Counted from the stretch's first letter, positions 9,108 through 17,786 are shown. The stretch is DNA of 46,389 nucleotides from JAICIG01 sp035532215 (GCA_035532215.1 DATKRK010000066.1:1-46389); one strand, 5' to 3'. The notes: generated from the sequence alone by a model not told the origin. Numbers and translations: made by a program.

Positions 9108-10598
9108 TCACTGTTCATTCCCCTGCTTGTCCCGTGATGGCCGGTCCTCCGACGGCGGCTGTTGCGCAGCGAACCAGTCGTCGTGCAGCTTCTTCAACCG
9201 CGCGACGACGTCGGGGCGCTCTTTCGCCAGGTTGCGCGTCTCCGAGACGTCGGTCGCCAGATTCGAGAGGAATAGCTTCTTATCCTCGTCGCTCAACGGC
9301 CCGCCAGACGTGTCGCGGGCGTTGCCGATCAGCTTCCAGTCCCCCTCGCGCGCGGCCCATTGAGCGTTGCGGCCGGCGCCCACGTGCCAATGCAGCACTT
9401 GATGCGGGGACGGGGCCGTGGCGGAGCGGACCACCGGCACGATGCTTAGACCGTCGATGTCCTCATTGAGCAGCTTGGCCCCGGTCAACTCGGCGATCGT
9501 CGGCATCCAGTCGCAGGAATGTACGAGCTGATCGCGGACCTCCCCTTCCGGCAAATGGCCGGGCCACGAAATGACCGCCGGCAACCGCATGCCTCCCTCG
9601 AAGAGGCTGAACTTGGCGCCGCGGTACGGCCCCGGGTTGCCGCCGCCGAAGTGGGCCCGTTCTTCGGTCGAATGTCCGTTGTCCGACTGGTAAATGACCA
9701 GCGTCTTCTCGCGCAGGCCGAAGTCGTCCACTTTCTTGAGCAACGCCCCCACCACCCGCTCGTCGAGCGTCGAGACGAACGCGGCGTACAGGTTCCGCGG
9801 GTAGGGCAGGTCTTTGTAATGCTCCAGCCACTTCGGATCGCCCTGATAGGGATAATGCGGCATGTTGACGGCGAAGTAGATGAAGAACGGCCGGTCCCGA
9901 TGCTGCTCGATGAAGCGGGCCGCCTCTTCCACCATCAACTCGCCGAAAAACCGGCCGGGATACTGCACTTCGCGGCCGTTGCGGTGCAGGTCGTGTACGT
10001 TCGGCCCGCTCCAGTAAAAGAAGTGCGAATAGTTGTCGATGCAGCCTCCCATGTGGCCGAACGAGTGGTCGAAGCCCTGGCCGTTGGGCATCATCTCAGG
10101 CGTGTAGCCGAGATGCCACTTGCCGATATGGGCCGTCGCGTACCCGGCGGCCTTGAGCATTTCGGCGATCGTCACTTGCTCGCTGGGCATGCCCTGCCCG
10201 CCCCGTTGCGACCCGGCGTTGTTGGGCAGCCCGGCCCGCAAGGGATACCGCCCGGTCAACAACCCGGCGCGCGACGGCGAGCAGACCGGGGCCGCCGAAT
10301 AGAACTGAGTAAACCGCACTCCCCGCCGCGCCAACGCATCAATCCCCGGCGTCGCCAGGTCCCTCGCTCCATAACACCCCGCGTCGAACGAGCCTTGGTC
10401 GTCGGTCATGATGAGAATGACGTTGGGGCGTTGAGCCTGTTCGGCGGCAAGCAGTTCCGTAGGCATGAGTTGCGAAACGACCGCGGCGGCGACACAACAT
10501 GCCAGTGTCGTTATTTGGCGTCGTAGGCGACGCCGGAATGGCCGGCGACAACCGGCCGGCGACATGGCAAGAAACTGAAACACGATGAATCCTCTCAT
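9108..10598 (-). CDS. Exported sulfatase (arylsulfatase A type), about 496 aa
   Basis: A typical planctomycete sulfatase. RPNVILIMTDDQG (about residues 58-69) supplies the metal-binding Asp pair. CSPSRAGLLTGRYPLRAG starts at Cys106; this C-x-P-S-R motif is where the active-site Cys is oxidised to formylglycine. HIGKWHLGY and the YQSDNGHSTEE region with its metal ligands follow. The N-terminus has a basic patch (RRPFRRRLRRQ), a hydrophobic core and an LLAAE-like cleavage region, so export is likely. Two in-frame ATGs are possible starts, 10598 (used here) and 10565; neither has a clear Shine-Dalgarno sequence. The longer open frame upstream to 10961 has no family similarity. The enzyme would hydrolyse sulfate esters, probably of polysaccharides, in the periplasm. 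A formylglycine-generating enzyme is not in this window. Confidence 0.92.
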   Translation of the reverse strand: MRGFIVFQFLAMSPAGCRRPFRRRLRRQITTLACCVAAAVVSQLMPTELLAAEQAQRPNVILIMTDDQGSFDAGCYGARDLATPGIDALARRGVRFTQFYSAAPVCSPSRAGLLTGRYPLRAGLPNNAGSQRGGQGMPSEQVTIAEMLKAAGYATAHIGKWHLGYTPEMMPNGQGFDHSFGHMGGCIDNYSHFFYWSGPNVHDLHRNGREVQYPGRFFGELMVEEAARFIEQHRDRPFFIYFAVNMPHYPYQGDPKWLEHYKDLPYPRNLYAAFVSTLDERVVGALLKKVDDFGLREKTLVIYQSDNGHSTEERAHFGGGNPGPYRGAKFSLFEGGMRLPAVISWPGHLPEGEVRDQLVHSCDWMPTIAELTGAKLLNEDIDGLSIVPVVRSATAPSPHQVLHWHVGAGRNAQWAAREGDWKLIGNARDTSGGPLSDEDKKLFLSNLATDVSETRNLAKERPDVVARLKKLHDDWFAAQQPPSEDRPSRDKQGNEQ

Positions 10599-11107
10599 CC
10601 AAAAGGCCCATGCGCTGCAGTCGATCCCTTCTCGTCCGCCTCCGCGGCGTTGGCGCGTTAAAAAGAGACCAGAGGGCCATGGGCGGCGACCCGTATGACG
10701 GCCCCTAGGCGGCAACGAACCGAAACCGGTTCCGGCTTCATTGTCTTCCCCCCGAATTCCACGGTCAATTCCCGGCGGCAACTGGTTTCCCACGCAGGGG
10801 GGGCATCGACCTGCGTAGGAACCAGCGGGCAATTCGACCGCCGCCGATCGTTGTTCTTCGCAGCCAAGCGTAAAACCGCCAATTCGCCTCCGCGCCAGTG
10901 GTTTCCTGTGTTTTTTGGCGCCGACCGCCCCATGCATTTCGCCCCTTGGAATATCGACCATGGCAAGATTCTGACCAGGCGGGAAATGGCCCTCGTCCTC
11001 GCGGATCTCAAGGCCCAGATGCGGTGCGACTGTCGGAGGCGTTGTTCAACGAGTGCTTTGCAGGGGCAAGTAGTTCTGGACTATCGCACGCGATTGGTCC
11101 TTACAGA
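10599..11107. other. Divergent intergenic region, about 510 bases, with integrase remnant
   Basis: This separates the sulfatase (minus strand) from the cobalamin operon (plus strand). Apart from the possible integrase fragment at 10932-11034 I see no gene. No clear promoter for the sulfatase could be picked out. Confidence 0.5.
10932..11034 (+). pseudogene. Possible remnant of a tyrosine-recombinase (site-specific integrase) N-terminus
   Basis: An ATG at 10932 opens a frame reading MHFAPWNIDHGKILTRREMA and continuing LVLADLK. From memory this resembles the first residues of planctomycete phage-type integrases (ILTRREx3VLADLKRK). The similarity ends after about 30 codons and the frame loses all integrase features (no SAM-like core, no R-H-R-Y residues). 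I read it as a decayed fragment left by a mobile element, but the match is short and from memory. Confidence 0.35.
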
Positions 11108-11135
11108 TTGACATGCCGGCTTCGCAGGATAAATT
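11108..11135 (+). promoter_or_regulatory. Promoter of the cobalamin operon
   Basis: TTGACA (11108-11113) and TAAATT (11130-11135) are separated by 16 bases. Transcription would begin near 11142, directly in front of the 5' strand of the riboswitch P1 stem at 11144. That close fit supports the assignment. Confidence 0.6.
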
Positions 11136-11143
11136 GACTGCAA

Positions 11144-11290
11144 CGTCGGCGCCCGAATGAGGGCCTAACAGGGAACCCCGTGCAAACCGGGGGCGGTCCC
11201 GCCGCTGTAACGGACGCATGTTTAAGCGCAGCCACTGCTTTAGCGTGGGAAGGCTGCGTGGAAAGTCCGGAGCCAGAAGACCTGCCGACG
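11144..11290 (+). promoter_or_regulatory. Cobalamin (B12) riboswitch
   Basis: The closing P1 stem is perfect: CGTCGGC (11144-11150) with GCCGACG (11284-11290). Inside are the conserved GGGAA...GTGcAAaccggggGCGGTCCCGCC core, CTGTAAC, AGCCAcTG and GTGGGAAGG. The B12-box agccagaagacctgcc lies at 11271-11286. Downstream, two hairpins precede cobU: 11334-11350 (CCCGG/CCGGG) and 11359-11372 (CCAAG-AAAA-CTTGG). No U-tract follows, so control may be translational or through long-range pairing rather than simple termination. Binding adenosyl- or aquocobalamin should lower expression of the operon. Confidence 0.95.
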
Positions 11291-11409
11291 CCAGGCGAGC
11301 CTGAAGATTCCACGGGCGAGGGAATCGGCTGGCCCCGGTGCTGCGCCGGGTTGGGGGACCAAGAAAACTTGGGTGCCGTCCCTCATGGGTCGAACTGACC
11401 GAGTTGACC

Positions 11410-11925
11410 ATGAGGATGACGTTGATTACCGGCGGGGCGGCCAGCGGCAAAAGCTTGCGCTCGCTGCGCCTCGCTTCGGCCTGGGGCCCCAAGATCCTGT
11501 TCGTCGCCACCTGCGTGCCGCGCGACGACGAGATGCGGGCGAAGGTCGCAGCGCATCAAGCCCAGCGACCGGCGACCTGGCAAACCGTTGAGGCCACGCG
11601 CGGCCTCGGCGAGGCGTTTCGCGACGGCTTCGATGGCGCCGTCGTCGATTGCTTGACGCTCTTGGTTTCCCAGTTGCTCGTCGAACACGCGCCCGACGCC
11701 GAAATTTATCGAGAAGTCGGCGATCTTTGCCAAGCCGCGCGCCGCGCCAGCTATCCGGTCGCGGTGGTCACCAACGAGGTCGGTTGCGGCCTTGTTCCCG
11801 AACATCCGCTGGGCCGGCGTTTCCGCGAGTTGGCGGGCCGCTGCAATCAACTCGCCGCTTCGCTGGCCGACGAAGTGGAATTGGTCGTTTCCGGGATACC
11901 GCTGAAGGTGAAGCATGCTGGCTGA
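11410..11925 (+). CDS. cobU: Bifunctional adenosylcobinamide kinase / adenosylcobinamide-phosphate guanylyltransferase
   Basis: CobU phosphorylates adenosylcobinamide and then adds GMP to give adenosylcobinamide-GDP, the substrate of CobS. The 171-residue product fits the usual 170-180. The P-loop is GGAASGKS (residues 8-15). VATCVPRDDEM and the AHQAQRPATWQTVE segment, containing the guanylylated His region, are family features. VVTNEVGCGLVPEHPLGRRFRE is the conserved C-terminal block. I chose the ATG at 11410; another in-frame ATG is at 11416. No strong Shine-Dalgarno sequence is visible, which may matter for riboswitch control. This is the first gene of the operon and its 3' end overlaps cobT by 11 bases. 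Confidence 0.93.
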   Translation: MRMTLITGGAASGKSLRSLRLASAWGPKILFVATCVPRDDEMRAKVAAHQAQRPATWQTVEATRGLGEAFRDGFDGAVVDCLTLLVSQLLVEHAPDAEIYREVGDLCQAARRASYPVAVVTNEVGCGLVPEHPLGRRFRELAGRCNQLAASLADEVELVVSGIPLKVKHAG

Positions 11926-12958
11926 ACTATCTGCCCGCGTGGCGCCGCTCGATGCCGTTGCGATGACCGCCGCGCGGCGGCGACTCGACGCGCTAACCAA
12001 GCCGCCGGGAAGCCTCGGTCGCTTGGAAGAGCTGGCCGTACGCCTGGCTGGGATCACCGGGCGCGTACCTCCCGCGGTAAACGAAAAGACGATTTACCTG
12101 TTTGCCGCCGATCATGGCATCGCCGCCGAGGGGGTCAGCGCGTATCCAATGGCCGTAACGGCGCAAATGGCGGCTAATTTTCTCAACGGCGGGGCTGCGA
12201 TCAACGCGTTGGCGCGACAAGCCGGCGCCTCGTTGGTCGTGGTTGACGTCGGCATTGCGGCGGAAATTCCGCCGCACCCGCAACTGATCTCCAACAAAAT
12301 CGCCCTGGGCACTCGCAATTTCCTCCGCGAGCCGGCGATGACCCGCGAGCAAGCGCTTCAATGCCTTGAGGCGGGCCGCGCCGCATTCCGTCCCTGCCAG
12401 GCGGCAGGCATGGGCGAAATGGGGATCGGCAACAGCACCAGCGCCGCGGCCATCGTGGCGGCGGTGACGGGACGCCCGCCGGCAGAGGTCGTGGGTCGCG
12501 GCACGGGTATCGACGACGCGGTGCTGGCCAAGAAAATCGCGGTCGTCGAGCAGGCGCTCGCGCGGCGCCAGCCCGACCGCGGCGACGGATTGTCGCTGCT
12601 TTGCACCGTCGGCGGCTTCGAGATCGGCGCGCTGGCGGGGGCGATGCTCGCCGCGGCGGCCGCGCGCGTGCCGATCGTCTTGGATGGATTTATCTCTACG
12701 GCCGCAGCGTTAGTGGCAGTACGGCTTTGTCCGCAGGTCCAAGCATACTTGATCGCAGCCCACCGTTCGGCTGAAAGAGGGCACTCCGTTGCGCTCGCCG
12801 AGTTGAACCTGCGGCCACTACTCGATCTGGAATTGCGGCTCGGAGAAGGGACCGGCGCCGCGCTCGCGTTTCATCTGCTGGAGGCGGCCTGTCGAACGAC
12901 GGGCGAGATGGCGACGTTCGAAGACGCAGGCGTGGCGGGAAGGACGGTCGGCGCATGA
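11915..12958 (+). CDS. cobT: Nicotinate-nucleotide--dimethylbenzimidazole phosphoribosyltransferase
   Basis: CobT activates the lower ligand, turning dimethylbenzimidazole plus nicotinate mononucleotide into alpha-ribazole phosphate. The length of 347 residues matches the family. The N-terminal TKPPGSLGRLEELAV and the FAADHGIAAEGVSAYP block bind the base and nucleotide. GMGEMGIGNSTSAAAI and GRGTGIDD form the phosphate and base pocket. LRLGEGTGAALA near the C-terminus carries the catalytic Glu. The gene overlaps cobU by 11 bases and cobD by 4 (ATGA), indicating translational coupling. BluB, encoded later in the same operon, makes its substrate. Confidence 0.95.
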   Translation: MLAELSARVAPLDAVAMTAARRRLDALTKPPGSLGRLEELAVRLAGITGRVPPAVNEKTIYLFAADHGIAAEGVSAYPMAVTAQMAANFLNGGAAINALARQAGASLVVVDVGIAAEIPPHPQLISNKIALGTRNFLREPAMTREQALQCLEAGRAAFRPCQAAGMGEMGIGNSTSAAAIVAAVTGRPPAEVVGRGTGIDDAVLAKKIAVVEQALARRQPDRGDGLSLLCTVGGFEIGALAGAMLAAAAARVPIVLDGFISTAAALVAVRLCPQVQAYLIAAHRSAERGHSVALAELNLRPLLDLELRLGEGTGAALAFHLLEAACRTTGEMATFEDAGVAGRTVGA

Positions 12959-13923
12959 GACGATCGCATGGCGGAGCCGCCGGCCCGGGACTCTTGGACT
13001 TCAGCGTGAACCTGAATCCGCTGGGGCCGCCCGACGCGCTCGGTTTGCTGGCGAGCAACGATCACTTGACCAGATATCCCGAACCGCAGTCGCAAACGTT
13101 GCAGCACGCGCTGGCGCAGCATCATCGAGTCGCCCCTGAATCCGTGCTGGTCACGAACGGCGCATGCGAGGCGATCGAACTGGCGATGGCTTCGTTCAAG
13201 CCGCGACGCGTGGTGGTTCTGGTTCCGGCCTTTACCGAATACGAAGACGCAGCTCGCGTCTGGGGACACGAAGTTAGGACGATCGCGGCCCGCGAAGAGG
13301 ACGGCTTCGAGTGGGATTTCTCGCGGCTCGACGTTCATCCCGACGATTTGGTCGTGCTCGGCAATCCCGCGAATCCCACGGGCGTCGTATCAACGTTGCC
13401 CAAGCTCGAAGCGACGCTGCTGGTCGACGAGACGTTCCTGGATTTTGTCGATCGACCACAAACGGCGATTGGCCGGCCGCGCACGCTGGTCGTGCGATCG
13501 TTCACCAAGATTTTCGCATGCCCGGGATTGCGGCTCGGTTACATCGTCGGCGACGTCGAACGATTGCGAGAGCGGCAGGCCGCCTGGTCGGTCGGCCGCC
13601 TGGCCCAACTCGCGGGCGAAGCGCTGCTCCGCGAGACGGCCTACCTGGAGTTCACGCGGCGGTTCGTGCGCGAATGTCGCGAAGATCTGACGAAAGGCTT
13701 GCAGTCGCTGGCCGGCGCCAAAGTCTTTCCCGCGGCGGCGAACTTCGTCTTTTTCGGCTTGCCGCAGGCGAACGCCATCGCCCGGCGATTGCACGAGCGG
13801 GGCATCGTCGTGCGGCAATGTTGCGATTTCACGGGTTTGGCGCCCGATCGTTACCTGCGCGTCGCCGTGCGAAAGCGAAGCGAGAACCAACGCTTGCTGG
13901 AGGCGCTCGATGCCGCGCGGTAA
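12955..13923 (+). CDS. cobD: Threonine-phosphate decarboxylase-like PLP enzyme
   Basis: A fold-type I aminotransferase-like enzyme of 322 residues. SVNLNPLGPP and RYPEPQSQ near the N-terminus are typical of CobD/HisC relatives. TNGACEAIEL binds the cofactor phosphate, NPANPTG is the Asn-containing cofactor motif, and VRSFTKIFACPGLRLGY contains the PLP lysine. In the cobalamin context it most likely makes (R)-1-amino-2-propanol O-2-phosphate from threonine phosphate for the nucleotide loop. Its closest confusable relative is histidinol-phosphate aminotransferase; position between cobT and cobQ argues for CobD (named CobC in aerobic-pathway nomenclature). It overlaps its upstream neighbour by 4 bases and its downstream neighbour by 14. 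Confidence 0.88.
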   Translation: MRRSHGGAAGPGLLDFSVNLNPLGPPDALGLLASNDHLTRYPEPQSQTLQHALAQHHRVAPESVLVTNGACEAIELAMASFKPRRVVVLVPAFTEYEDAARVWGHEVRTIAAREEDGFEWDFSRLDVHPDDLVVLGNPANPTGVVSTLPKLEATLLVDETFLDFVDRPQTAIGRPRTLVVRSFTKIFACPGLRLGYIVGDVERLRERQAAWSVGRLAQLAGEALLRETAYLEFTRRFVRECREDLTKGLQSLAGAKVFPAAANFVFFGLPQANAIARRLHERGIVVRQCCDFTGLAPDRYLRVAVRKRSENQRLLEALDAAR

Positions 13924-15439
13924 GGCGATCATGGTCCAAGGCACAGGCTCTCACGTCGGCAAGAGCGTGCTGGCCGCTGCGCTGTGTCGCATTCTGCGGC
14001 AAGACGGATACCGAGTCGCGCCGTTCAAAGCGCAGAACATGTCGAACAACGCCGCCGTATGCATCGGCGGCGGCGAAATCGGCCGCGCGCAGGCCGAGCA
14101 GGCCGCCGCCTGCGGCATCGAGCCGACGACGGCCATGAACCCGATCTTGCTCAAGCCGTGTACCGACGTCGGTTCGCAAGTCGTGGTCATGGGCCATGCC
14201 ACGGGAACGATGACGGCGAAACAATACCAGAGCCACAAAATGTCTTTGTTGCCGCAGGTGCGACAAGCGCTCGAATCGTTGCTGGCCCAGTACGACGTCG
14301 TCGTGATCGAGGGGGCGGGCAGTCCCGCGGAAATCAACCTCAAGCAATACGACCTCGTCAACATGCGCACCGCGGCGTTGGCCGACGCTCAGGTCGTGTT
14401 GGTCGGCGACATCGACAAGGGCGGCGTGTTCGCTCAATTGGTGGGCACTTGGGAGCTGCTCGAGGAGGACGAGCGCCGCCGCGTGTGCGGGCTGGTGATC
14501 AATAAGTTTCGCGGCGATCTCGACATTCTCGCGCCCGGCTTGGATTATCTCCAGCAACGGCTGAAGCGGCCGGTGCTCGGCGTCGTTCCGTATCTTCGGG
14601 GATTGCGGATTGCGGAAGAAGACACGATCCCGGCCGACCGCGTCGACCGGCAGGCGACCAAGAGCGGCCTCCGCATCGACATCATCCGTCACCCGCGGAT
14701 CGCCAACTTCACCGATTTCGACGCGTTAGGCGACGCAGCGAGTTACGTGAGCCAACCGCCAGCCGACTTGCCCGACGCCATTATTCTGCCAGGTACGAAA
14801 AGCACGATCGCCGATTTGCACCAACTGCGCAGCGCCGGTTTCGAGCCGTGGCTGCGACGAGCGCGTCAGGCCGGCGTGGAGATCGTAGGAATCTGCGGCG
14901 GCTTTCAGATGCTCGGGCGCACGATTCTCGATCCGGACTGCGTCGAGTCGCCGCAGGAGTTAACCGAGGGGCTTGGATTTCTCGATTGCAGCACGGTGTT
15001 TCAGGCCGTCAAGGAGACGGCGCGCGTAACAGGCATTCACGTCGAGAGCGGCGCCACGGTGGAAGGCTACGAGATTCACATGGGTTGCACGCAGGGAAAT
15101 CCCGGGCCGCAGCCTCTATTTCGCATCCGCCAGCGGCATGGCATCGCCGCCGAGGGGTACGACGGCGCCGCGTCGCCCGACGGCCTGGTATGGGGCACGT
15201 ATCTTCACGGGCTGTTCGACAACGACCTTTTCCGGCGCTGGTGGCTGAAGCGACTTAGCGGCCGATCGAAGAAAGAAGTTCGCTCCGAGCCGTCGAGTGA
15301 TCGACTCGAGGCGCAAGGCGAACGCGAGGCGCCTGTCCCTGTTCTTCAACAGGATCGCGAAGACCGTTTCGACGCGCTGGCGGCGGCCGTGAGAAAAGCG
15401 ATTGATGTGGAACATTTGTATCGAATCCTCTGGAATTAA
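13910..15439 (+). CDS. cobQ: Cobyric acid synthase (adenosylcobyric acid synthase, glutamine-dependent)
   Basis: CobQ/CbiP amidates four side chains of adenosylcobyrinic acid a,c-diamide using glutamine and ATP. The 509 residues fit. The N-terminal dethiobiotin-synthetase-like ATPase part begins with VQGTGSHVGKSVLAAALCRI (about residues 8-27), followed by PFKAQNMSNNA. The C-terminal class I glutamine amidotransferase half has GICGGFQMLG with nucleophile Cys329 and a WGTYLHGLFDN motif containing the catalytic His. An extra acidic/basic stretch (about 445-490) precedes the end. It overlaps cbiB. Confidence 0.95.
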   Translation: MPRGKAIMVQGTGSHVGKSVLAAALCRILRQDGYRVAPFKAQNMSNNAAVCIGGGEIGRAQAEQAAACGIEPTTAMNPILLKPCTDVGSQVVVMGHATGTMTAKQYQSHKMSLLPQVRQALESLLAQYDVVVIEGAGSPAEINLKQYDLVNMRTAALADAQVVLVGDIDKGGVFAQLVGTWELLEEDERRRVCGLVINKFRGDLDILAPGLDYLQQRLKRPVLGVVPYLRGLRIAEEDTIPADRVDRQATKSGLRIDIIRHPRIANFTDFDALGDAASYVSQPPADLPDAIILPGTKSTIADLHQLRSAGFEPWLRRARQAGVEIVGICGGFQMLGRTILDPDCVESPQELTEGLGFLDCSTVFQAVKETARVTGIHVESGATVEGYEIHMGCTQGNPGPQPLFRIRQRHGIAAEGYDGAASPDGLVWGTYLHGLFDNDLFRRWWLKRLSGRSKKEVRSEPSSDRLEAQGEREAPVPVLQQDREDRFDALAAAVRKAIDVEHLYRILWN

Positions 15440-16388
15440 GTTGGAATATTCCCTGCCGGCCGCCTTCGCGCTCGACTTGGCGCTGGGCGATCCGCGCTGG
15501 CTGCCGCACCCGGTGCGGTTGATCGGCTACGTGGCGACGATGTTGGAGAAGTTCTTGGCGTACTGGTTAGGACGGACCTACTTGGCCGGCTTTCTGTTCA
15601 CGGCTTTGATCGTGAGCGGAGTTTGGGCCGTTTGCGTCGCGCTGACGGCCGCGGCCGCCGGCTGGGATTGGCGCGCGGGAATCGCCGTGCAAACGGTGCT
15701 GCTCTATACGACGCTCGCCGCGCGCGATCTCGACGTCGAAAGCGGACGGGTCTATCGGTCGCTCGAAGACGGCGACCTGTCTACGGCCCGACGAGCGTTG
15801 TCGATGATCGTCGGCCGGGATACCGATTCGCTCGACGAACCCGAAGTGATCCGCGGCGCCGTCGAGACCGTGGCCGAAAGCAGCGTCGATGGAGTCGTGG
15901 CGCCGCTGCTATTTGCATTGGCGGGCGGCGCCCCGGCCGCGATGGCCTATAAGGCGATCAACACCCTGGATTCCATGGTCGGTCATCGCGACGATCGCTA
16001 TCTCCGCTTCGGCTGGGCCTCGGCGCGGCTCGACGATGTCGCTAATCTGGTTCCTGCGCGAGTGGCGCGACTGCTTTACCCCTTAGCGTCGCTGGCGTGC
16101 GGTTATGACGCTGCCGGATGTTGGCGCGTCGCTTGGCGCGATGGCCGCAAAAGCCCAAGCCCCAATGCCGGCATTCCCGAAGCCGCGGTCGCCGGAGCGC
16201 TCGGCGTGCGGCTCGGCGGCGTCAATTATTATCAAGGGGTCGCCACGGTCAGGCCTTACTTGGGCGAGTCGGTGAATCCGCTGAGCAGGAACCACATTGC
16301 GGCGGCGGTGCGGCTGATGTATTGCGTGGCGGCGTTGACTTTGTTGCTGGGCCTTAGCCTAAGGATGCTCGTATGGCGCGCCTGGTAA
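15405..16388 (+). CDS. cbiB: Adenosylcobinamide-phosphate synthase, membrane protein
   Basis: CbiB joins cobyric acid to aminopropanol phosphate, completing the product of CobD and CobQ. The protein is polytopic. Family signatures are LPAAFALDLALGDPRWLPHPVRLIG at the start, DTDSLDEPEVIRGAVETVAES in the middle, and YKAINTLDSMVGHRDDRY. PNAGIPEAAVAGALGVRLGG is near the C-terminus. The start is uncertain: ATG 15405 lies within cobQ, while an in-frame TTG at 15441, one base after the cobQ stop, would remove 12 residues and fit the family's usual start better. It overlaps cbiA by 16 bases. Confidence 0.93.
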   Translation: MWNICIESSGIKLEYSLPAAFALDLALGDPRWLPHPVRLIGYVATMLEKFLAYWLGRTYLAGFLFTALIVSGVWAVCVALTAAAAGWDWRAGIAVQTVLLYTTLAARDLDVESGRVYRSLEDGDLSTARRALSMIVGRDTDSLDEPEVIRGAVETVAESSVDGVVAPLLFALAGGAPAAMAYKAINTLDSMVGHRDDRYLRFGWASARLDDVANLVPARVARLLYPLASLACGYDAAGCWRVAWRDGRKSPSPNAGIPEAAVAGALGVRLGGVNYYQGVATVRPYLGESVNPLSRNHIAAAVRLMYCVAALTLLLGLSLRMLVWRAW

Positions 16389-17770
16389 TCGCCGGAACGC
16401 ACAGCGGCGCCGGAAAGACGACGATGGCGCTGGGCCTGATGGCGGCCTTCGCGCGGCGCGGCCTGCGCGTGCAGCCTTACAAAGCCGGCCCCGATTACAT
16501 TGACCCGACCTGGCACGCGGCAGTGACGGGCGTACCGTCGAGAAACCTCGATCTGTGGATGCTTTCCAAGGCGACGGTGAAGCGGCTTGCCTCGCGTCAG
16601 GCCGACCTCTCGATCATCGAAGGAGTCATGGGGCTTTTCGACGGCCCTGGCAGCACGTCGGAGCTGGCCCGGCTCCTCAAAGCCCCCGTGGTGTTGATCG
16701 TCGATGGACATGGAATGGCCGGCTCGGCGGCGGCGGTCGTGCGCGGCTTCGAAACGCTCGAGCGCGGCGTGCAGGTGGCCGGCGTCGTCCTCAACCGCAT
16801 TTCCAGTGCAGGGCACTATGAACTGTTGCGCCAGGCGATCGAAAAGCGCTGCCGGGCGCGGGTGCTCGGTTATCTGCCGTGCGACGATCGACTCCGTTTG
16901 CCGGCACGGCATCTCGGCTTAGTGCCGGCGCAAGAGGCGGGCCACGTCGGCGCCCTGGCCGATCTACTCGTCGCCCAGTTGGAAAAGACCGTCGATCTCG
17001 ATGCGATGTTCAAGCTGGCTCGCTCGGCGCCGCCGCTGGCGCCGCCGCCTGACCGGCCCCGGCGCCCCACGATTGCCAGAATCGCCGTGGCCCGCGATGA
17101 TGCCTTTTGCTTTTACTACGAGGACAATCTCGACTTGCTGCGCGAGTGCGGCGCCGAATTGGCGTTTTTCAGCCCGCTGGCCGAGCGGCGCCTGCCTGAA
17201 GGCGTGGGCGGGGTCTATTTCGGCGGCGGCTTTCCGGAGCTGTTCGAAGAACAACTGCGCGCCAGTCCGCTGGCCCGCGCGCTAGCGGGCATGCCGATCT
17301 ACGCGGAGTGCGGCGGATTGATGTTTCTGAGTATGATTGGAGTCGTTCCCGGAAACGTGTCGATGACCGAACGACTGCAACACTTCGGTTATTGCGAGGC
17401 GGAGGGGCGCGGGTCGTTCTTGCTCAAGCCGGGCGAAAGCGTGCGCGGGCACGAGTTCCATTATTCGCGCTGGGAGGGCGAAGGAGTGGCCCCCGCGGTG
17501 ATTGCCAGACGCCGGCGCACCGGCGACGAGCGGCCCGAGGGGTACGCCGCGGGGCAGATTCATGCGTCGTACGTACACATTCATTTTCACGGCTGTCCCT
17601 GGTTCGCACGGCGTTTCGTGCGGGCCGCAGCCGACTTTCAGAAGGAGAACCGCAATGGACTTGATGCACGAGATCGTGCCCGAAGAGGAGGTCTACCAGA
17701 TGCTGATGCTCTTCGTGCTGGGCGTGCTGGTAGGCGCGGTCGCGGGGTTGATGCAACGCTTCAAAGCTGA
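16373..17770 (+). CDS. cbiA: Cobyrinic acid a,c-diamide synthase with atypical C-terminal tail
   Basis: CbiA/CobB amidates side chains a and c of cobyrinic acid with glutamine and ATP. The N-terminal GTHSGAGKTTMALGLMAAFA (about residues 8-27) and PYKAGPDYIDP bind ATP and substrate. EGVMGLFDG is a family block. The C-terminal amidotransferase domain has YAECGGLMFLS with Cys313 and HASYVHIHF with the catalytic His. The last 40 or so residues, rich in Arg, Asp and Gly, do not look like the family. They are read from the same bases as a small membrane protein in another frame (17655-17786). The original stop may have been lost, so the functional protein probably ends near residue 425. Confidence 0.92.
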   Translation: MARLVIAGTHSGAGKTTMALGLMAAFARRGLRVQPYKAGPDYIDPTWHAAVTGVPSRNLDLWMLSKATVKRLASRQADLSIIEGVMGLFDGPGSTSELARLLKAPVVLIVDGHGMAGSAAAVVRGFETLERGVQVAGVVLNRISSAGHYELLRQAIEKRCRARVLGYLPCDDRLRLPARHLGLVPAQEAGHVGALADLLVAQLEKTVDLDAMFKLARSAPPLAPPPDRPRRPTIARIAVARDDAFCFYYEDNLDLLRECGAELAFFSPLAERRLPEGVGGVYFGGGFPELFEEQLRASPLARALAGMPIYAECGGLMFLSMIGVVPGNVSMTERLQHFGYCEAEGRGSFLLKPGESVRGHEFHYSRWEGEGVAPAVIARRRRTGDERPEGYAAGQIHASYVHIHFHGCPWFARRFVRAAADFQKENRNGLDARDRARRGGLPDADALRAGRAGRRGRGVDATLQS

Positions 17771-17786
17771 AGGGAGCAAGGTATGA
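17655..17786 (+). CDS. Small single-span membrane protein A in the cobalamin operon, 43 aa
   Basis: This tiny gene sits in another frame over the 3' end of cbiA. The ATG at 17655 follows a strong Shine-Dalgarno sequence (AAGGAG, 7 bases away). Third codon positions are strongly G/C, as in neighbouring genes, which supports real coding. The product has an acidic N-terminal segment (HEIVPEEEVYQ), one hydrophobic helix (about 14-33, FVLGVLVGAVAGLM) and a basic end (QRFKAEGSK). Its stop overlaps the next small gene (ATGA). I do not recognise the family; it is not CbiN, and CbtB carries a His-rich end that is absent here. Sitting just before cbiX, it could belong to a cobalt uptake or delivery step. 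That is inference. Confidence 0.75.
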   Translation: MDLMHEIVPEEEVYQMLMLFVLGVLVGAVAGLMQRFKAEGSKV

